Below, in pieces: positions 43,765 through 55,079 of a stretch of DNA of 64,000 nucleotides. This DNA is from Norana najaformis (taxonomy: Eukaryota; Annelida; Clitellata; Crassiclitellata; Hormogastridae): assembly GCA_964023275.1 (NCBI GenBank), contig OZ029919.1, positions 32,457,561-32,521,560 of the forward strand, in the 5' to 3' direction. How positions within the stretch are numbered: the first letter of the stretch is position 1; each line of letters opens with the position of its first letter. The notes under the pieces are model-generated. The model saw nothing but the letters and a program-made list of their open reading frames with translations. It ran no database searches and was not told the DNA's origin. A program made the position numbers and the translations under genes.

Positions 43765-43848
43765 ATGTGTGTGTGTGTTTGTGTGTGTGTTTGTGTTGTG
43801 TGTGTGTTTGTGTGTGTGTTTGTGTATGTGTGTGTGCAGAACCAACTC

Positions 43849-43882
<34 letters not shown>

Positions 43883-43955
43883 ATTGGATCTTCATTTCGC
43901 TTTCACGTATATATACATGTTTTCATGTATATATATATATATATATAATATATAT
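43765..43955. repeat. (TG)n and (TA)n arrays
   Basis: TG with TTTG variants to 43838, and TATATA at 43850-43882 and 43925-43955. Confidence 0.9.
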
Positions 43956-44210
43956 TTAAGCAATAGAAGCCGAGATATTGAAATCAAAAGCAAGCCTTCT
44001 ATCCGTCTGTTCGATGACCGTACACATGTGGGGGTGCGAATCGTAGAGGGAAGGAGGGAAACACCCTCTGCCTCAATTGGTTCATAGTACACGTAGATAC
44101 ATCCTATTGAAAACAAATTTTCACCGTGCATGACTTTCTTGCCCATAGTTCTTCCCTCCACTGCTGCCATCAACAAAGTCACCCTCTTTTTATAGGCAGG
44201 GCCTCTATAC

Positions 44211-44473
44211 AGTGCTTTTTTCAGACGGAACGCTCCGGAACGGCGTTCCGGCACCTTTTTTCGGCTAATAAAAAATAGTGTACTTTTTAATAAAAGAATT
44301 GTGTTTCTAAGTTATTTTAATTATGTAATATAACGTAACTTAATTTAATTCAATTTCAGTGTTTACAACTTTACACTGTTTTCGGTGTTAATTGATTGAT
44401 AAATATAATAAAATTTTAGCACAAAATTCCACAATTGTTCAGCTCCGGAAGCATTTTTCGAGAAAAAAGCACT
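44211..44473. mobile_element. hAT-like MITE
   Basis: Perfect 12-bp terminal inverted repeats, AGTGCTTTTTTC at 44211 and GAAAAAAGCACT ending at 44473, bound a 263-bp AT-rich element with GGAACGCTCCGGAACGGCGT near one end and CTCCGGAAGC near the other. CTCTATAC before it and CTCTATAT 2 bp after it look like a nearly intact 8-bp target duplication. No transposase is encoded. It lies in the intron between exons 3 and 4 of the CUB gene. Confidence 0.65.
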
Positions 44474-44679
44474 TTCTCTATATGGTACAGCAAGTTCCGG
44501 GCGTCTTGAAAGAAGGCTGAACAGACAAAGCAAATGCCTTCGAATGAGGCTAAATCTGCAAATGCCTCAGATGATGACAAGCAAAGCAATACTAAAATTT
44601 TTGAGAGCTGCTACTGTTTTCAATTCTCATAAAACGAGGAACTATTATTATTGTCGTCATTATTATTATATTTTTTCCG

Positions 44680-44822
44680 TTCATTAAACCTTAAATGGCG
44701 TGACCCATTCAAACAAGCATCGGTGATGAATGATCTTACCCGATTAACTCATTCAAAAATGACCAGGGTCGAGCCCATACGGGCGCTAAAGAAAAGTGTA
44801 CATTTACATTTTACATTTACCA
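44680..44822 (+). mobile_element. interspersed element, family D
   Basis: GTGACCCATTCAAACAAGCA, CCCGATTAACTCATTCAAAA, ATGACCAGGGTCGAGCCCAT and then an ACATTTACATTTT tail. It is preceded by (ATT)n. Confidence 0.6.
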
Positions 44823-45154
44823 TGTTTGCAGTTTTACTTACTTTGGAGTTTTATTTACTACGCTAATTTATAACGCCCACAAAGTCACAGAAGATGGACT
44901 CTGAGCAGCAGCAGCAGCAGGAATTGCGACTAAAACTGCTCAACTGTGACGAGTACTCTCGTTATTAGTCTACGCTTTGCCTGGCAGAGAGGCACGTGAC
45001 CTGAACATTTATTAACCGCCACTATCTAAGCTCTTCGGAAGCGTGGACCCAGAACTGAAGAATAGGCCTAATACTGAGCCGATTGTCAAACACCGTAACA
45101 ACCCGGACATTGGTATCCGGCTCTGCGTCGTCTGCGGTTCGCATACCGATCGTG

Positions 45155-45345
45155 GCTTATTTAAGAGATTTGAATCTCGGGCTAGTACGGTCCGTACACG
45201 GGACCTTAACCGGCGTGGCACCCATTCAAACGGGCAGCTGGGCGAAGGATCTCACCCGATCAATTCATTGAAAAATGAGCAGGGTCGAGGCCATACGGTC
45301 GCTATAGAAAACCGTGTAGGCCTACATTTACATTTTACATTTACC
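45155..45345 (+). mobile_element. interspersed element, family D
   Basis: TTGAATCTCGGGCTAGTACG, GGATCTCACCCGATCAATTC, AGCAGGGTCGAGGCCATACG and an ACATTTACATTTT tail. The best match to 655-806. Confidence 0.65.
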
Positions 45346-45349
45346 ATCC

Positions 45350-45854
45350 ATGATGGACCGCAGGGCGACGGGGTTATCGTGTACCGTTGACACTACCGTC
45401 TGTGTTCGCTTTGCTCCAAAAACTCCAAACATGGTGTTGTCATCTGTCAACTATGGATAGGAATCCGTTGGTTGAGCTCCACGTGTGTGCGTAAGCTCAC
45501 TACTGGTGACTATCCTAGTTATCTGGGAATTGTTTTGCTTACTGACCAACTTTTTGTTCTTAATGATATTTAGGCCTAACATTTTTAGGTTAGCGTGCAA
45601 GTCTTGAGCATGACAGAAGGTATAAAGAAGAAATTTTAGACTTATGCGTAACATACTGTACACATTTCGATAATAGGTGTCGCTGTAGAACTGAATTCTC
45701 TTTACAGTGAACTATGTATCACTTCCGGCATGATCACCATAACGGTAAGTAGTTGCTTCAGTAAGCCCTAAACCGAGTACTTAATCCTCTCTATCCTGGA
45801 TTTTTCAGTAAATTACAACAAGAAATATTGCGAATATATACTAGAACTACTTGT

Positions 45855-45903
<49 letters not shown>

Positions 45904-46435
45904 ATATAAATACTATCTTAGGGACTTGGAGTTTGACAAAAAATAACACTTCGTGCAAGAAATGTTGTCGAAAAATGGAAATGAAAAGCCGTGCATGTAT
46001 TAAGCTTTCTACAGCACCTAATTTATGGGCCTCCGCACATGAATTTATGCATAAGTAATGTGCAACTGTTGTCGGCTTTTCTTCACGCCTGCGAGAGTAC
46101 ACCCCTTCATGTTCAAGACTTGCACCAAATTCTAATAACTGTAGAGTACATATATATATATATTGTTGATATATATATATATATATTACAGTAGTAGTAG
46201 TAGTAGTAGTTCCAAGTTTAAAGTCGTCCTCTGGCACCAAGGCCGTTGACGACATAGGATTTACAGAAAACTCCAATAGACTATAAATATGCTCCTATAT
46301 CGTCAATATATCGATATTAAAGAAACTGTATTTTTCAACAATGTTCAATCCAGCTCTTACATTTTCCGTAGGCCTAGTGTATATTTTTTATCAGGAAACC
46401 GTGACGTTGATTAGAAGAAATCTTGGTGTTTCCAA
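45350..46435. other. no gene; AT-rich intron with (TA)n
   Basis: Clean (TA)n at 45858-45898, further ATATAT at 46148-46184 and (AGT)n at 46190-46210. No exon is recognised. Confidence 0.4.
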
Positions 46436-46438
46436 TGT

Positions 46439-46705
46439 TTAACAACATCTTATGGTATCAAAGGCCGTTGACGTAGAATGGAAATTTTTAACAGTTTTCG
46501 CTATAATTGCGGGTGTATCTTGTTCTTCCTCGAAGTTATCAGCAGTCCTACATCTGCGAAATTTGTACATCTCGCTTCCCTTGTAATCGATACGGATAGC
46601 TCTTTGCGCTGATAGACCGATGGATTTTGCCGCAGCTTTCTCCAGGAACTTTTCCAGTCTTTTCGCATCGTTTATCGGAAGGTGATAAATCAGAACAGTC
46701 GCCAT
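46439..46705 (-). CDS. small ORF, 88 residues, nested in the CUB gene intron
   Basis: On the minus strand the ATG lies in GGAAAATGGCGACTG, a YY1-type start-site motif common at the start codons of broadly expressed genes, and upstream sequence to about 46880 is CpG-rich. The frame gives MATVLIYHLPINDAKRLEKF, then a Lys/Ala-rich helix, RAIRIDYKGSEMYKFRRC and an acidic NFEEEQD. It ends FDTIRCC and TAA at 46439. No family is recognised. Either a single-exon gene, a first exon, or a retrocopy. Confidence 0.45.
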   Translation of the reverse strand: MATVLIYHLPINDAKRLEKFLEKAAAKSIGLSAQRAIRIDYKGSEMYKFRRCRTADNFEEEQDTPAIIAKTVKNFHSTSTAFDTIRCC

Positions 46706-47429
46706 TTTCCTGCACACGCCAGCCATACAGCGCAGCGCGCATGGCCAGTTGCGCATAGAAACTTAAGGGTAGAAGCGCAAGGCGACAGACTGGCGAAATA
46801 TAGCGCTATAATCTGCTCGCCCAATCGAGCCGTGTTATCGTTGAGCGCCATGTACTTGGGAGACCCCTGACTATCGTGTTAGCTTATTGCCGCTAGAACT
46901 AATGCGGCATAAGCGATATTTGAAATGGGACGAAAGCTTATCCATCGAAATGGTTGGCCATAAACGTGACGAGTTTTATCAACGTCTAAACCACCCAGTC
47001 TGCATCAGAGCCACATGTGACGAGGGTGGTAGGGTGGTCGGACGGCCGGTCGGTCCGAAGTCGGCCAATCGGTGTTGGAAGCCTGCGGGGTGAAGAAACG
47101 CGAATTAAGGTCGGGGTTACACTGTGGCCTGATCAATGCTGGCTGAAGACGGTGACGTGCAGGGAAAAGGTAAACTTTAAGTAGTGAGACTAAACTTAGG
47201 CATAGTATTTGATGGGCTGAGTGCCACACAGCTTTGCAACTTGCGGAGTTAATTTTGTGAACTGTAATGAACGGGGTGCAAAACGTGCAAAAATCTTTCT
47301 TTGTATCACATCGCAGAACATCACATTCTAATGTATCTTATGTGCCACTTCACATTACTATTGGAAAAACGTGCAGCGTGCGACCACCTTAACACATATG
47401 GCAGCGACAACATTGAAATGGTAAGAGAA

Positions 47430-48480
47430 AGCGAAGATGAGAAAGAAGAGGAAGGAGGGAAGGAAACGAAGAGACGAGGAAGATGAAGAGGAGAACAGCA
47501 GTAGACAGAGAACCAGAGGAACAATAGCATGAAAGTGAACAGTAGGAATAAGCGGGGGAAACAATATGAACAAGAACACTACGAATAAAAGAGTAAAAAT
47601 ACAGAACAGGACGAACAAGAAAAAAATAAAGAAGAACAGAAAGACGAAGGACTAGGAGAGGACAAAATCCAATCACGTGACTTCTACAGATATCATAATT
47701 CACAAGACATCAATCGAAAGTCGCTTCAAGTGAAGCCGTTGTCGAATATCCTGAACTGTTGGAGAAGTCGAAATCCGATGGGAAACCAGAAGTTAGGAAA
47801 CGGCGGGTAAGAGAAGAGAAGAAAAGCACGAAGAATAGAGGATGGAGATGGGGCAGCGGACGACAAGAGGAGATGACAGAAAGACAGGACGAGAATATCC
47901 AGCGAGGAAGAGGAGGAATATCACAGGAAATGGACTGGAGGGCAGATTCAAAGGCAAATCGAGAAGAGGAAGCGGTACCAGTGGCGGATGGAGAGCAGAG
48001 GACGAAAAGGAGGAAATGGAAAAAGAAACAAAAAGAGGAAGAGGAGAACGGGAAAGTAGCCCGTGGATGCAGAGGATCAGAAGAAGGAAGAGGCGGAGAG
48101 TGGAGTTGGGACTGGATGCAATGGTATACTGGCGAGACGAGCTGGCATTTGCTTTCGTTTCCGTCGTCTCTGTTGGGGTCACTACGCGCTGGGTCATCCG
48201 ATTGTCCACCCGCCCGTCCTTGCTTCCTTCCTTCCTTGCTTCCTTCCTTGCTTTCTTCCCTCCTCTCTTCCTTCCTTCCTCTCTTCTTTCCCTCTCCTTC
48301 CCTCCTTCCTTCCCTCCTTCCTTCCCTTTCCTTCCCTTCCCTCGTTTCCTATCCTTTCCCTCCTTTCTCTCTCCCCCTCCTTTCCTTCCCTTTCCTTCCT
48401 TCTTTCCTTCCTTCTTCCTTTCCTACCGTTAGTTCGTCCTTTTGTCCTTCCTTCCGCCCGTGCTTTCGTCCGTCCACAGG
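47430..48480. repeat. GA-rich stretch and (TTCC)n array
   Basis: Purine-rich sequence with many short frames at 47430-48110, then TTCC/TCCC units at 48215-48475. Lys/Glu- and Ser/Pro-rich frames are composition artefacts. Confidence 0.8.
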
Positions 48481-48599
48481 CTCTTGATGTGTGGAAGTTA
48501 GAGATTCAAAAGCAGTTCGTCAGATCTCACTTGTGCCAAAGGCAATTCGTCGGATGGACAAGATGTCGGGTGGATGTATGCCACGCATAGCAATTCACA

Positions 48600-49125
48600 C
48601 TCACACACACGCACGCACACACATGCACACACATGCATATGTGTTATGCTTTAAGGGCAGGGGTTATAAAGAGTTATGTCCAGGGTTAATGTTAGGGTAA
48701 GGTTCAGCTTAATGGATAGCTGTAGCTGATAGTTCAAAGGTGAGGTTGTCGCCGGAGACTTCTGCTCATTGGGCGTACAAGACTACGAGGGAAAATATCG
48801 ATATTAATAGTACGGAAAAATATTGAATTGAAACAACTTTATTGGTCATCCGGACGAAACAAACACATTAGTAGGCCTAGGTATCAAATATAACTCTCGG
48901 TAGGAATCAAATGATGTGTGTGTGTGGGTTGTGTGATCGAGAGAGTTGATATAGCGCCTGTTTTGTGACGCACAAAGGTGCCGCGCTCGCTAGCCTAAGT
49001 GGTGTTAAAGTTAATTAAGAAAGAGTTTATCTGAAAGCAAGTAAATGATCAGATAATTGGTGAAGTCACTACTAGAGCCCAACCAAGAGAATCCCATCCA
49101 GAAGTCGCACGAATTGTGTGCAGCC
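48600..49125. other. no gene; element remnant
   Basis: Short (CA)n at 48597-48635 and a GATATAGCGCCTGTTTTGTG element core near 48951. Confidence 0.35.
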
Positions 49126-49129
49126 GACA

Positions 49130-49265
49130 AAAGGAGTTGAAGAATTCTTAATTCTATTTCCGAGTGACGTTTCTATAGAGTCAGTCGATCAGGTTATGCG
49201 GGAGCCATACTATCGAACGCTTCCCTTCTTCAAAACGTTAGGGGGAAGATCTCTCCTTCCTCCAT
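49130..49265 (+). mobile_element. interspersed element, family F
   Basis: Shares with 56005-56145 the phrases TTAATTCTATTTCCGAGTGA, TAGAGTCAGTCGATCAG, GGGAGC and ATCTCTCCTTCC. Two copies in one window suggest a dispersed retroelement end. Confidence 0.5.
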
Positions 49266-49649
49266 TATGCATACGCCCATAGCTACAAAGTTCATTTCTG
49301 AATAACCTTAAAGTAAGACTTGCTGTTACAGGATTGCTTTTGACTACGATTTCTAAGTAATGTAATAATCGTGGTAATTACAAAAATAATTATTATAATT
49401 AACCTACCTCAAGATAAATCACTAGGCTATATATTCAAATTTGTCCTGGCTACTGAAGGTGGTAATGAGATAAGTGGAATTTGCTTTTACTACGAAAGTG
49501 GTGTCCTTTTGTTACAACAGATGATGTAGCTATACATAGCATTTCAATTAAATGTCTCTTTGTTAGCAGTGACATTGAATTCATTTTTGCATTCTAGGGA
49601 AAAGCTGCCCTCTGTGTATTGATGTATTGAGAAATAGTGCAATAAACCC

Positions 49650-50030
49650 AATTTCTTGGTTTGACAGAATTGGTAATGTCACTGGGAATATACATATTTT
49701 CTGCAGAATGTTAAAATATCATGTTTTTAAAAAGCTTCCTTGATGTCACTGTTATTCTGAAACTCAGTTAGTTCATTTTAAATGTTTTTTTGAGAATCAG
49801 CTGAACCAGTTTTAAGTGGATCTCGAAGCAGCTTCATATCATAGTCGTGTTCTTTGAAATGTGTCAATCTATGTGTAAATTCAGCCAAGAGTTTTGCAAG
49901 TACTTGCGAATACTTGTCGTGATTTGACAGAATTGGAAACGTGTCAGGGAAATTACATTTTCTGCAAAATGTTAAAAGATCCTGTGTTTAGAAAGCTTTC
50001 TTTATGTCACAGTTATTCTGCCGTTTGAGT
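49650..50030. repeat. diverged direct repeat of about 105 bp
   Basis: TTTGACAGAATTGG, TTTTCTGCA(G/A)AATGTTAAAA, AGCTT(C/T)CTT and ATGTCAC(T/A)GTTATTCTG occur in the same order at 49658-49762 and 49923-50024, separated by about 160 bp of unrelated sequence. Confidence 0.75.
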
Positions 50031-50124
50031 CCAGTCAGTCAGTCTTATCTGATTCGTTACATAGCGATCGATTCTTCAGCTGTCAATTCATTCAGCTGCT
50101 CCTCTACGAGTTTTTGGACTGAAG

Positions 50125-50330
50125 CATGGATGTGAAAACCATCTGACAATCATATGACAACGATGCGACAACAGTTTGACAACAATTTTACGCATTACTC
50201 AACCTTACAGCAACAATCTGACAGTCATCTGACAATGATACGACAATCATCTGACAGCGACATGACACAATCTGACATCATTCCGACATTAATCTGACAA
50301 CCTTACCACAGCCATACGACTAGTGATGTA
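50125..50330. repeat. degenerate ATCTGACAA repeat
   Basis: ATCTGACAA(T/C) and ATACGACAA phrases recur about every 10-14 bp. Confidence 0.7.
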
Positions 50331-50698
50331 AATTTATTGGAAAAATATGGTAAAATGGTAAAAAGTGCTGTAAGTGACGTAATCTCTTTGTTACGTCCCA
50401 CACACCTGTTTAGCCATTGATGAGTCACAGTAAAATACTGAAATGTTCAGTAACACTGCTCTACAATTGTAAGTTTAAGCCAGTTGCAAAATCAGTTACT
50501 GGATTCCTCGGTTTGCATTTTGCCGGGAAAAAAAGAAAACCGAAGAGTATTGATATTTTTCGTCCTCGCCGAAAACCAGAACCGTGGCGCCCCGGCGACC
50601 ATCTCTCCTCTGACTTACATCTATCTGTGACGCTGATAATTGACCGCTATGTGAATTGTCCACCGTAGTCCTATTAGACGTCATTTCCGGCCGGCCCT

Positions 50699-50842
50699 CT
50701 AGCGGTACGAAGCCTTCGCCGCGCGGCGAAGAGAATTCAAATTACGAAACCGTCGCTCGGCGGCGCTAATGTCGCTTGGACTCGGAACAAATGAGTCGAA
50801 GTCTCTGCGGAGTCGCTTTTCATCCGTCGTTCGCGGAACGGA
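50699..50842 (-). CDS. candidate terminal exon, unrecognised
   Basis: A strong minus-strand acceptor (GTTGCCTTGCACAG) precedes 50842. The phase-0 frame encodes 47 residues, SVPRTTDEKRLRRDFDSF to RRAAKASYR, rich in dibasic sites, with TAG at 50699. There is no ATG of its own and it does not fit the phases of the CUB gene around it. The CpG-rich 3' half includes an 18-bp palindrome at 50714-50731. Could be an exon of a nested gene or chance. Confidence 0.25.
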   Translation of the reverse strand, partial: SVPRTTDEKRLRRDFDSFVPSPSDISAAERRFRNLNSLRRAAKASYR

Positions 50843-51119
50843 CTGTGCAAGGCAACTTAGACAAGTTAATCCAACAGTAACAACCAAATCGAACCGGGTG
50901 GGATAAGATTCGTTACAGGGTAATAACCGGGCGACAACGTGGAAGTTTTTACGTTCGGTTTCAGAAAGGGATTTCGATCGAGAGAGGTGTAGAACAACAG
51001 GTCAAAGGGCATCGGAGTGCTTCGTCCAATAGGAGGGTGCAGCAATGCAGCATTTCTCACTTTTACGGCATTTAAGTGTTACCCCATGCGGCGGTCTCAA
51101 GCATAAACAAAGCCATTAT

Positions 51120-51490
51120 AAGAAAACAATTAGTAAGCAATTTGTATGCAAATAATAAGCAAATGATAAGTATAAAGAAAGCTGATATAAAGCGTAACAT
51201 TAGCAAATAATAAATAACAAAGAAAACTAATATACAGCCTAACATAAGCAAATAATAACTAGACCTATAAAGAAAGCTAACACAAAGCGTAACATAAGCA
51301 AATATATTAAGCACGTGGCAAGAAAAAGTAATCAAAATTTAAGCAAAAAGTAATCAAAATTTAAGCAAAAAGTAATCAAAATTTAAGCAAAAAGTAATCA
51401 AAATTTAAGCAAAAAGTAATCAAAATTTAAGCAAAAAGTAATCAAAATTTAAGCAAAAAGTAATCAAAATTTAAGCAAAAGTAATCAGAA
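51120..51490. repeat. tandem repeats, about 50 bp and 22 bp
   Basis: AAGCAAATAATAA-based units to 51305, then about eight copies of AAAAAGTAATCAAAATTTAA plus GC at 51320-51485. Confidence 0.95.
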
Positions 51491-51640
51491 AAGCGCAGGC
51501 AATAATAACTGACTTCAATTAAGAGCACGCAATTATTGATCGCATCAAACTGAATGCATCCCGTAAGTGAGTGCATGAAATTAGTTCGTGTAGGCAATTA
51601 ATTCAGTGCTTGCAATGGAACAGGTGAGTAATAATCATAC

Positions 51641-51839
51641 CTGCGTGAAGGGAAGTCGTAATATCCGGCGGCCAGCTGCTGAATCTGAATCCAGATGCGC
51701 TGCTCCGTTGAACCGAGGAATCTGTAGAAGCAGAAGGAGGTCACGTGGACCGGAAGTGCGACGGAGTGAAGCATCATGGGAGCGTAATGGCCGTCGGCGT
51801 ATATGCGACCGTTGCTGGTCGTGTTACAGGCCCTGGCTT
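51641..51839 (-). CDS. CUB gene, exon 3: first half of CUB1
   Basis: The acceptor TTGCGCTTTGCAG precedes 51839 (phase 1) and the donor ACGCAG|GTATGA ends at 51641 (phase 2). It encodes EARACNTTSNGRIYADGHYA, then VTSFCFYRFLGSTEQRIWIQ and QLAAGYYDFPSR: two cysteines and the opening CUB strands. Joined to 42208, the split codon is Ser, giving SRSCSDGFLRIFDG. Confidence 0.85.
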
Positions 51840-51868
51840 CTGCAAAGCGCAATGCAATGAAATGTAAC

Positions 51869-52012
<144 letters not shown>

Positions 52013-52139
52013 CGTCATCAGCAACAGCAGCATCATCTGCTCTTATCTCTATGATTTAATTTAATCTAATATATAATATACTGTAATCTGGGAAAATTTT
52101 TGTAAACATTAGCTTTATTTGCACAGGCCTCGTAACTCT

Positions 52140-52400
52140 ATCCTTCTGTTCTTCCATCCATCATCCATCCATCCATCCATTCATCCACCAATTTATCCAT
52201 CCACCTATCCTCAAACCATCCATCCATCCATCCACCCACCCATCAACTCGTCTATCCATCCATCCATTTTCCATCCATCCACCCATCCATCCGTCCACCA
52301 ACCTACCCATCAAATCATCCATCCATCCATTCATATGTCCTTCCGTCCGTCCGTCCGTCCATCCATCCGTCCACCCACCCGTTCATTCAAACATGCATAT
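52140..52400. repeat. (CATC)n array
   Basis: CATCCATC with CACC and GTCC variants. Confidence 0.95.
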
Positions 52401-52499
52401 CTTTGCAAACGCTTGAATCTCTTTCGCTCTCTCCTGATGAAATAAAGTATGTGGCTGCACTTAGCCCTTTTAAGGACCTCTCAACGGAAACGCTCGCTT

Positions 52500-52800
52500 T
52501 TTCCACAGACACACACACCGTCACACCTACACACACAGACACACACACACAACACACACACACAAACACATGTATATCTATACGGACTGTACGTAAGCAT
52601 GGAGTAGTCCTGTATACGTAGGCGTCTGTGGGTCATTGAGTTGTCGGTGTGTTTTCGATAAGCGAAAAAGGACGTTGGAATCAAATTAGTCACCGACTTA
52701 ATGCCTCTTCGCTGACCAGTATTATACTTATACAACACACGCCACACACCTACACACACATCTACACACACAGACACACACACACACCTACACACACATG
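52500..52800. repeat. (CA)n clusters
   Basis: ACACAC runs at 52507-52570 and 52735-52798, separated by unique sequence. Confidence 0.85.
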
Positions 52801-52946
52801 TTCCGATGCTTATACTCGCTGGTGCTATCGAGATGCAAAAAGTAAATTAATAAATATCGAGAGGCCTTCAATGACACTTTTGCCAGAACTGGACGAGTTT
52901 TAGGACCATATTCTGGAAGAGTTTTTATAATTATAGTGTATGTACG

Positions 52947-53782
52947 GGTGCCGCGAGTACTTCTGTTTTTGCGAGTACTCGAATCCAAAAAAGATTCAAG
53001 TACCTTTTTAGTACTCGAGTACTCGAGAATTTCAGCTATGTCCTTTGTTCAGCAATTATTCCATTTAGCTAATTGCAAATCCAGTTCAAATCCTTGATTG
53101 AATGCTTTCAGTGCATCTGTTATCAGTTTCACATGGTTGATCAGACGTTTGAACCCAGGTCACAGAGGTCAAAAGGCGATTTGGTCAACGCTCTGGAGCA
53201 CATGGTAAAGCTTTATAAATGTATCTGGTTCTCCTTCCAACCTCAGGTTTCGGATTCTATTCTTTCCGGACCACCTGTTTCTTACAGCCTCTAAAAGCAT
53301 TAGAATTTAAACCTAGTGGATTTCAAATACTAATGTCGTATCTATGACATATGGAGCCCGTATGATAATATTCCCATATGGGTTTCAATGCTTCATAGGT
53401 TCTGAGCACCACGCAGGCAATATATAGAACATGGAGACCACTTAGGGAATCCAGCATGCGGCAGTAACCTGATTACAGCGTATAGCCTAATAAAAAAATT
53501 CAGTGGTCCACTATATATATATATATGCTATATATGCTACACGCGCATTTGTATAGTCTATACGTGGATATATGTGTATATTTATATATGTATATATATA
53601 TGTATAGTCTATATATAATAGTTGACTACTATTTATATATACACACACTACTCGCGCATATGTATAAGCGCGAGTAGCGTCATAGATAATTGACCCATAA
53701 AACTCTCGAGTACTCGACTACTCGACAACAAAGTACTCGACAGAGTAGTCGATTCCAAAACTAATCGATAGCGGCAGTCCTA
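52947..53782. mobile_element. TIR-type DNA transposon remnant
   Basis: The left end GGGTGCCGCGAGTAC and the right end (reverse) GGACTGCCGCTATCG are inverted, and both ends carry GAGTACTCGA palindromes near GATTC(C/A)A. A hAT-type end is suspected. The interior (53030-53700) has no transposase frame. It includes AT-rich sequence and a perfect 10-bp hairpin CTACTCGCGC/GCGCGAGTAG at 53648-53677. Confidence 0.45.
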
Positions 53783-53819
53783 ATGGTCTCTTTATGAAAT
53801 CCTGAAGGATCACTTCTAA

Positions 53820-53965
53820 CTCTGGCAAAAGAGTAAATAAGTAAGTAAATGATTAACTAAATAATACATAATAAAGTAAACAAATAAATACACAACTAAA
53901 TTGATGAATGAAGCAATAAGTAAATAGAAATATAAACGAATAAATAAATAAATTAATTAACTAAT
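53820..53965. repeat. AAATAAGT-type repeat
   Basis: TAAATAAGTAAAT-like units ending a few bases from the exon 2 donor. Confidence 0.85.
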
Positions 53966-53978
53966 TAAAACTCGGTAC

Positions 53979-54077
53979 CTTTGTTGCGGAATTGACTAAT
54001 GACAGCCGTTGCAGTCCTGGCTTCAAAGACCACGAAGAGGAACAACAGAGGGAGCGCAGCGAACAAGGGGCAGGAAG
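53979..54077 (-). CDS. CUB gene, exon 2: signal peptide
   Basis: The acceptor CGACTATTCAG precedes 54077 (phase 1) and the donor AACAAAG|GTACCG ends at 53979 (phase 1). It encodes SCPLFAALPLLFLFVVFEAR, then TATAVISQFRNK. The Leu/Phe/Val core followed by small residues (TATA) is a typical secretory signal with cleavage after Ala. The frame has an upstream stop and no ATG, so a separate start exon is required (see 54256-54277). Confidence 0.7.
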
Positions 54078-54255
54078 CTGAATAGTCGGCCGGCTTCGGG
54101 ACAACCGACCCGTTCTCCCCGTTGTCTCAGTTGTCTTCGTTGCCTCTGTTGTCGGTCGATCGAATCCGCCGAAGACATCACACGCGGGACAACGTCGCTG
54201 ATGCGGAGAAAGGACTCGATGCACAAGTGCTTCCTATCAGCTGCTGAAACCTCAC

Positions 54256-54277
54256 CCGAAGCGACGCTCAGCGGCAT
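54256..54277 (-). CDS. CUB gene, exon 1: start codon
   Basis: ATG at 54277 begins MPLSVAS and the exon ends with donor TCGG|GTGAGG in phase 1. Joined over a 178-bp intron to 54077 it gives MPLSVASASCPLFAALPLLF, a coherent signal peptide. Unspliced, the same ATG reads an 84-residue frame with no features. Supported by phase and donor quality; a transcript is needed to confirm. Confidence 0.55.
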
Positions 54278-54499
54278 CCTCTCTGTCCGCAGACTCGCCC
54301 TGGCACCAGCACCAGCATCAGCAGCCAGTGAGTGATGCGGCCGCAGTCGCCGCCGCCGCTGATGGCATCAGTAGCAGCTCCAGCGATGCGTTAGTTGCAG
54401 CAGCAGGAGTAGCAACGAAGATTTCATTTCTACGACTCTGTGGCCAATAACAAACGATATGTGTCGCCACACACAACCCACTGGCCATAGTGCCATATA

Positions 54500-54800
54500 T
54501 ATCCTCTTGATACATATATATATACATGTATATATATATGTATATGTATATGTATATATATATAGATGCAACGACGAGAGTCTATAGATGTATGTATACA
54601 GTATACAATAAATATACGCGAGAAGTCTTTATATAATATTCATGCACACCATATCGAATGTATATATGTACATACTTAGAAGCAATGTAGGTATATATAT
54701 ATATTCATATAACGAAGAGTATCCAATATATACATATAGGTAGTACCTGTTTATATATTAGAGTATATAATAGTATTTTTAGTGCATATATATTGAATGC
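54500..54800. repeat. AT-rich TATATG sequence
   Basis: ATATATAC and GTATAT runs upstream of the CUB gene start. No gene. Confidence 0.6.
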
Positions 54801-55079
54801 GATGGCAATCGTGTGAGTTATTAGGTTACGATGGAGACTAGTATTGTTGCTAGGCAACAAGCCCTGATTCAAATGAACCCTATACATTGAGGGCCAATTA
54901 TGCGTCAATTGAACGAGTGAGACAGCGACGCAATGGCCAAGTAAGGCAGACATAGGCAGAGGAAGAGGAAGACAAGCGACAGGCGTACAGACATAGCAAC
55001 AGACAGACAGAGTACAGACACTAACAGGCTGAGAAACGAGACAAAGGCAGAGACACAAATAGACGGATAGAAAGAAAGT

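Noticed and set aside
47759-48487. 242-residue + frame (Lys/Glu/Arg then Ser/Pro)
   Set aside because: Composition follows GA-rich and TTCC arrays. No recognisable domain.
51120-51490. CRISPR-like regularly spaced repeats
   Set aside because: Units are contiguous or vary like minisatellites, with no unique spacers of constant length, and the genome is eukaryotic. The same applies to the array at 34785-35750.
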